The notes under the pieces: model-generated
Told to the model about the DNA's origin: nothing
Database searches by the model: none
Seen by the model: only the letters and a program-made list of their open reading frames with translations
Made by a program: the position numbers and the translations under genes
DNA from: Bacteroides sp.
GTDB taxonomy: Bacteria > Bacteroidota > Bacteroidia > Bacteroidales > P3
Direction of reading: 5' to 3'
Assembly (NCBI GenBank): GCA_023662825.1
Contig: JAMPIH010000012.1
Location: 1-64,000, forward strand
DNA: 64,000 nt
Shown: positions 60,968 through 64,000 of the stretch, in pieces
Numbering within the stretch: the stretch's first letter is position 1
Layout of the letters: the number at the start of each line of letters is the position of its first letter

Positions 60968-62798
60968 CGCTTTTCAAGTTTTCCCGCTTCCTGCCCACGG
61001 GGGCTTTCGCGGCCTTTTCTTTCTTCTTTTCGAAAGGGTTGATGGAGAATCGGTAGCGGTACGAAACCTGGGCGAAGAACTCCTGCCCTTTCCTGTAGGT
61101 GGCCGCAGCGAAGGCCGAACGGAGCTTGCCGCTTACCTGCAGCTCGAATTCGTGCGCTTTCTTGAGCGTGTAGGCCGCCCGCAACCGCAAGTCGGCGATG
61201 CCGCCGGCAGCCTTGGAACCGTTCATCTCGAAATAATAGCTCAATCCCGCCGACAGGTTCAGGCTCTTGTCGAACAAGGCCTTGGCAAGGCTTGCCGACG
61301 GGCCGATATGGTAGTTGAAGGTGGACTTACGCCCGCCCATCCTGTCGATACGGGTACTGAAATTAAGCGCCGTATTGAGGCTGTATTCGCCCGTAAGCTC
61401 TATGCCGTGCCGGACGGCGGCATAGAAATAGTCGCTGAACACTTTCTGCGTCTTCTCGCGCGAACTCTGGTAAGAGAACTCCAGGCCACCCTGCTGCCTG
61501 TAGCGGGCCGTGGGCCGGGTGTGGAAATCGAGGCCGAACGAGGCCTGCTGCGCTATCTGACGGTACGACACCGTGTCGGGGTCATAGACCAGCGGGTCGT
61601 CGGGCCGCCCCAGATCCACCGGCTTAAGCTGCGTGTGCATCGTAAAGTTCGAATACGAGGCCGTAAGCGCGAAACGTTCGTCTATCTTGTAATTGACATA
61701 GGCCGAGCCCACGAGGCGGTTCATGCGGCTCGATTTGGCATTCTTGAGGTCGTCGCGCTGCCATCCCAGCTCGGCGTTCACCGCCACCTTCCTGAAGGCA
61801 TGGGTAAAGGCCACCACCGCATTCTCGAAATCGCGGTTGAAATAGGCTGCCCCCAGGCTCGCGTATTCGGGGCCCACGCGCTCGTAGGCCACACTGATGC
61901 CCTTGTAGGCCAGCTGCACCTTATAGGCCGTGCTCAACGAGGTGGAGGCGTAGTGGGGCAGGAAAGGCCGCATCAAGCCGCCCCACAATCCCTTTTTCTT
62001 CTCTTTCTGCACGCGGGTGTCGGAGGTGTGGGCGCTTATCCCCGCCTGCCCCTTCAGGGTAAGGCCTTTGTAGAGTTCGAACGCGAAATCCAGCGCAAGC
62101 ACAGCGTTCTGTTGCGGCGCCACCTGTCCCCGCCAGTCTTCGGGCAGAGACTTGAAGCGGTCGCCCGCCCGGAAGAAATGCAGGTCGAGCTGCTGCTTCT
62201 TATGCGTGAAGCCGAGCTTGAACGCGAAGCCCGTGCGGGTGTAGTTGGCCGGGATATAGGCCGGCAGCAGACTCTCTCCGCCCCGTTGCAGGGTGTCGGC
62301 ATGGCGCGCCTTGAGCAGACGTCCGTACATGGCCGAGAAATGCACCGGAAACGAGGCCGATTCCAACTGGATGCCCGCCCCGTCGAACTGATGACCGGCC
62401 AGTCCGTAGGGGTGCATATCCATCGAGGTGCGCCCCAGATAGGCCTTGATCCATTTGTAGGAAGGCGTGAACGAGATGCGAGAGAAAGGCTGCGCGTAGG
62501 AAAAGCGGCTGTCGGAGAAACTCAACGAAAGCGGCAGCGAAAAGCCGTACACCACCGGGTTGAGCTGTGCCGAGATAATGTAGGCGAACGGATCCGAACT
62601 GCCGTCCGAATTCAAGCGGGTGGCGGCCTGCGCCCCGGCCGTTCCCGAAAATGAAAAGGGTTTCCGCTTGCCGATACCCGTAAAATCCTGGGCGGGCAAC
62701 GACGCAAGGCCTGCGGCGAATCCGAGCCCGATAAAGATCAACTTGCTCAAACACAGCAGGCTTTGCCGTTCATTGAGGTGCAACGATAGATGTTTCAT
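60957..62798 (-). CDS. Outer-membrane beta-barrel protein of unknown function
   Basis: 613 residues with a signal peptide that ends near residue 37 (SLPAQD). The mature protein begins FTGIGKRKPFSFSGTAGAQA and continues with amphipathic strands such as YGFSLPLSLSFSDSRFSYAQ, FTPSYKWIKAYLGRTSMDM and LHFFRAGDRFKSLPEDWRG, ending in a charged tail (FEKKKEKAAKAPVGRKRENL). I know similar barrels from Bacteroidota genomes without an assigned role. It is transcribed together with the repeat protein at 60254-60967. The charged C-terminal tail after the last strand is unusual. Confidence 0.75.
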   Translation of the reverse strand: MKHLSLHLNERQSLLCLSKLIFIGLGFAAGLASLPAQDFTGIGKRKPFSFSGTAGAQAATRLNSDGSSDPFAYIISAQLNPVVYGFSLPLSLSFSDSRFSYAQPFSRISFTPSYKWIKAYLGRTSMDMHPYGLAGHQFDGAGIQLESASFPVHFSAMYGRLLKARHADTLQRGGESLLPAYIPANYTRTGFAFKLGFTHKKQQLDLHFFRAGDRFKSLPEDWRGQVAPQQNAVLALDFAFELYKGLTLKGQAGISAHTSDTRVQKEKKKGLWGGLMRPFLPHYASTSLSTAYKVQLAYKGISVAYERVGPEYASLGAAYFNRDFENAVVAFTHAFRKVAVNAELGWQRDDLKNAKSSRMNRLVGSAYVNYKIDERFALTASYSNFTMHTQLKPVDLGRPDDPLVYDPDTVSYRQIAQQASFGLDFHTRPTARYRQQGGLEFSYQSSREKTQKVFSDYFYAAVRHGIELTGEYSLNTALNFSTRIDRMGGRKSTFNYHIGPSASLAKALFDKSLNLSAGLSYYFEMNGSKAAGGIADLRLRAAYTLKKAHEFELQVSGKLRSAFAAATYRKGQEFFAQVSYRYRFSINPFEKKKEKAAKAPVGRKRENLKSDGE

Positions 62799-62887
62799 AT
62801 CCGATTATTTCTGGTTATCCTATGTATAGAATCCAGAAATCGGATTTTATCGAAGAAAAAAATATTTAAAAATTCTTAATTTTTTCG

Positions 62888-62895
62888 TATCTTTG
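62888..62895 (+). promoter_or_regulatory. -7 box of tRNA-Ser; leader hairpin follows
   Basis: TATCTTTG fits TAnnTTTG. Between it and the tRNA, AACGTTCC (62940-62947) and GGAACGTT (62952-62959) form an 8-bp hairpin, a possible processing site. Confidence 0.5.
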
Positions 62896-62965
62896 CGCTC
62901 CTTTGTGGGGAATGTGCAGATTCTCTGTGAGGAAGCCAAAACGTTCCGCAAGGAACGTTCTCATT

Positions 62966-63052
62966 GGAAAGATGGGTGAGTGGCTTAAACCAACAGTTTG
63001 CTAAACTGTCGTAGGGGTTTCCCTACCGGGGGTTCGAATCCCCCTCTTTCCG
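62966..63052 (+). tRNA. tRNA-Ser (anticodon GCU)
   Basis: An 87-nt tRNA gene. The acceptor arms GGAAAGA and TCTTTCC pair over seven bases. The anticodon arm ACAGT-TTGCTAA-ACTGT presents GCT. A long variable arm (CGTAGGGGTTTCCCTACC) marks a class II tRNA, and the T arm is GGGGGTTCGAATCCCCC. The CCA end is not encoded (G then CAA). Confidence 0.96.
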
Positions 63053-63053
63053 C

Positions 63054-63180
63054 AAAAACGCGTTTTGAACGGCGATCTGCTTCGCCGAAGCCCGTTGGTT
63101 CGCTTGGCCACGTACTTAAGTACGCTCCCGCGCGCCCCATCGGGCTTCATCTCGCATCTCGCCATTCAAAACGCGTTTTT
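63054..63180 (+). repeat. Dispersed hairpin element, copy 2 (3' of tRNA-Ser)
   Basis: The outer arms run from 63054 to 63075 and from 63159 to 63180 (the first starts AAAAACGCGTTTTGAACGGC); they pair over 22 bp with one G-U wobble. The core has the central palindrome CGTACTTAAGTACG (63110-63124) and flanks GGCGATCTGCTTC and TCGCATCTC. This matches copy 1 at 30235-30354 in core and in position relative to the upstream gene, though the arms differ. It could act as a terminator for the tRNA. Confidence 0.75.
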
Positions 63181-63448
63181 GGTTTCGGGAATGGCCAGGC
63201 GGTTGCGGCTTCGCCGGGAGGCCGAAAATACATTGGAGTATCTTTAGGATTTTTTTAGTTTCCGTAATTTTTTCCTAATGTCAAGATGAAAGTCTTTTTT
63301 GAGGGAGACGGTATAGCGAAAAATGTGTATATTTGGAACCTGAAGGTGGGGCTGAGCAATCTTTCCCGATAAAACACATTATGATGAAAAGATAGCGGCG
63401 GAGCCGGCACCCGTTTACGGGAAGAAAGGCATCGCGAGGGGTTGCCTG
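63181..63448 (+). other. Intergenic region before the toxin-antitoxin pair
   Basis: Begins G+C-rich and becomes A+T-rich near 63240-63300. A -7 box TATATTTG is at 63328-63335 and probably serves the antitoxin gene; no TTG at the expected distance is seen. No gene longer than a few codons is supported. Confidence 0.5.
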
Positions 63449-63778
63449 GTGCAATATGTGGTGCCCGCGAAAGATAAGTCGTTTGTGGAGGACATGGCCA
63501 AGGCGCGGGGCTGGGAGGCGGTGACGACCACCCCGACAATGAAGCCCGCAAAAGTCGACAAGGCGCAGGGCGCGGGAAGAAAAACGCAGGCCGCTAAGCA
63601 GAAGGCTGGCTCGGTTCTTTGTGCCTGCCTATCCAAGAACAAACCCTCCGTCACCTCGAGAAGGTTGAGCGGTTTGGAAAAAGCCATTCTGGAAATTGAG
63701 CGGGGCGAAATTTTCAGTGCCGCCTCGGTGGATGATATGGTTGAACAGATATTGGGAAAAGGATGGCGTACGAAATAA
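63449..63778 (+). CDS. RelB/DinJ-like antitoxin of a YafQ-type toxin-antitoxin pair
   Basis: 109 residues from GTG 63449. The C-terminal half (LSGLEKAILEIERGEIFSAA then SVDDMVEQILG) is typical of antitoxins that precede YafQ/RelE toxins; the middle is basic and unusual (KTQAAKQKAG). Start is uncertain because no ATG is present. Its stop overlaps the toxin start by 16 bp, as in intact TA operons. The antitoxin frame looks undamaged even though its partner is frameshifted. Confidence 0.6.
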   Translation: MQYVVPAKDKSFVEDMAKARGWEAVTTTPTMKPAKVDKAQGAGRKTQAAKQKAGSVLCACLSKNKPSVTSRRLSGLEKAILEIERGEIFSAASVDDMVEQILGKGWRTK

Positions 63779-64000
63779 AATACTCCGGTAGTTTCAAGAA
63801 GGGCTTACGGCGTTGCGTGAAGCGTGGGTGGAATATGGAAAAGTTAGACGCTGTTGTAAGGCATTTGTAGCCCCGGCGGAAACGAGGCCTCATCCACTGA
63901 AAAGAAACTGCGAGGGTTATATGGAGTGCCATATAGAACCTGATTGGATTCTCGTCTGGAAAGTGTCTAGACAGCAATTGTTTTTGTTGCTCACCGACAC
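63763..64000 (+). pseudogene. YafQ-family mRNA interferase toxin, frameshifted and cut by the window edge
   Basis: Starts MAYEIKYSGSFKKGLRRCVK, the YafQ opening, but the frame stops after 35 codons at TAG (63868-63870). In the -1 frame the family continues with ETRPHPLKRNCEGYMECHIE, then PDWILVWKV and LFLLLTDT, running off the window. A one-base deletion near 63860-63875 explains this; no recognisable slippery heptamer suggests programmed frameshifting. The catalytic His of the YafQ tail lies at or beyond the edge. Confidence 0.8.

Noticed and set aside
63763..63875. Programmed -1 frameshifting in the YafQ-like toxin
   Set aside because: No slippery heptamer or downstream stem-loop is visible at the junction; a simple one-base deletion is the more economical reading.

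Overview
The window reads as a chromosomal contig from a member of the Bacteroidota, most likely Bacteroidales. The evidence is a complete type IX secretion (T9SS) motor operon (porP-gldK-gldL-gldM-gldN), a porT-like barrel gene, several very large secreted proteins with T9SS C-terminal sorting domains, promoters of the Bacteroidota type (TTG, about 19-20 bp, TAnnTTTG), and starts without Shine-Dalgarno sequences. Species cannot be told from the sequence alone.

Layout. 1-2170 (minus): 5'-terminal 723 codons of a large secreted protein that runs off the left edge. 2356-8183 (plus): ferredoxin, Sua5/YrdC, PorT-like protein, COG2509 flavoprotein, an unknown protein, rfbA and a polyprenyl diphosphate synthase. 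8260-10743 (minus): two lipoproteins. 10913-17492 (minus): ileS, DksA-like protein, lspA and ABC-F, a housekeeping operon. 17599-19194: a DUF4143 AAA ATPase gene flanked by 70-bp direct repeats built from a 33-bp tandem unit. 19294-19953: an orphan HipB-like regulator convergent with a second small HTH gene. 20173-28748 (plus): an A+T-richer run of about a dozen co-directional envelope genes. It has five LPP20-like proteins, two carboxypeptidase-regulatory lipoproteins, a VanZ-like protein, a six-cysteine lipoprotein, a MauE-thioredoxin fusion and a transglutaminase-like protein. 28911-30122: MFS transporter. 30343-35599 (minus): lysS, LutA-like protein, purF-like gene, rfbB. 35702-46885 (minus): three T9SS-sorted proteins. 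47212-48888: TPR/LuxR regulator. 48903-53125: DUF368, queA, ruvC, HIT, greA and a small membrane protein. 53191-60200 (plus): two envelope proteins and the T9SS operon. 60254-62798 (minus): an outer-membrane barrel and an unusual repeat protein. 62966-63052: tRNA-Ser(GCU). 63449-64000: a RelB/YafQ-like toxin-antitoxin pair whose toxin is frameshifted.

How it works together. PorP, GldK-N and the PorT-like protein are parts of one secretion machine. The three proteins at 35.7-46.9 kb, and perhaps the truncated one at the left edge, are its cargo. The 20-29 kb cluster looks like a self-contained envelope module whose function I cannot name.

Most worth a second look: the repeat-flanked ATPase cassette; a dispersed hairpin element found after rfbB and again after tRNA-Ser with the same core but different outer arms; the LPP20/cysteine-rich/MauE-thioredoxin cluster; a perfect 37-bp palindrome before the MFS gene; and four genes whose start codon lies 4-5 bases after the -7 box, suggesting leaderless mRNAs.
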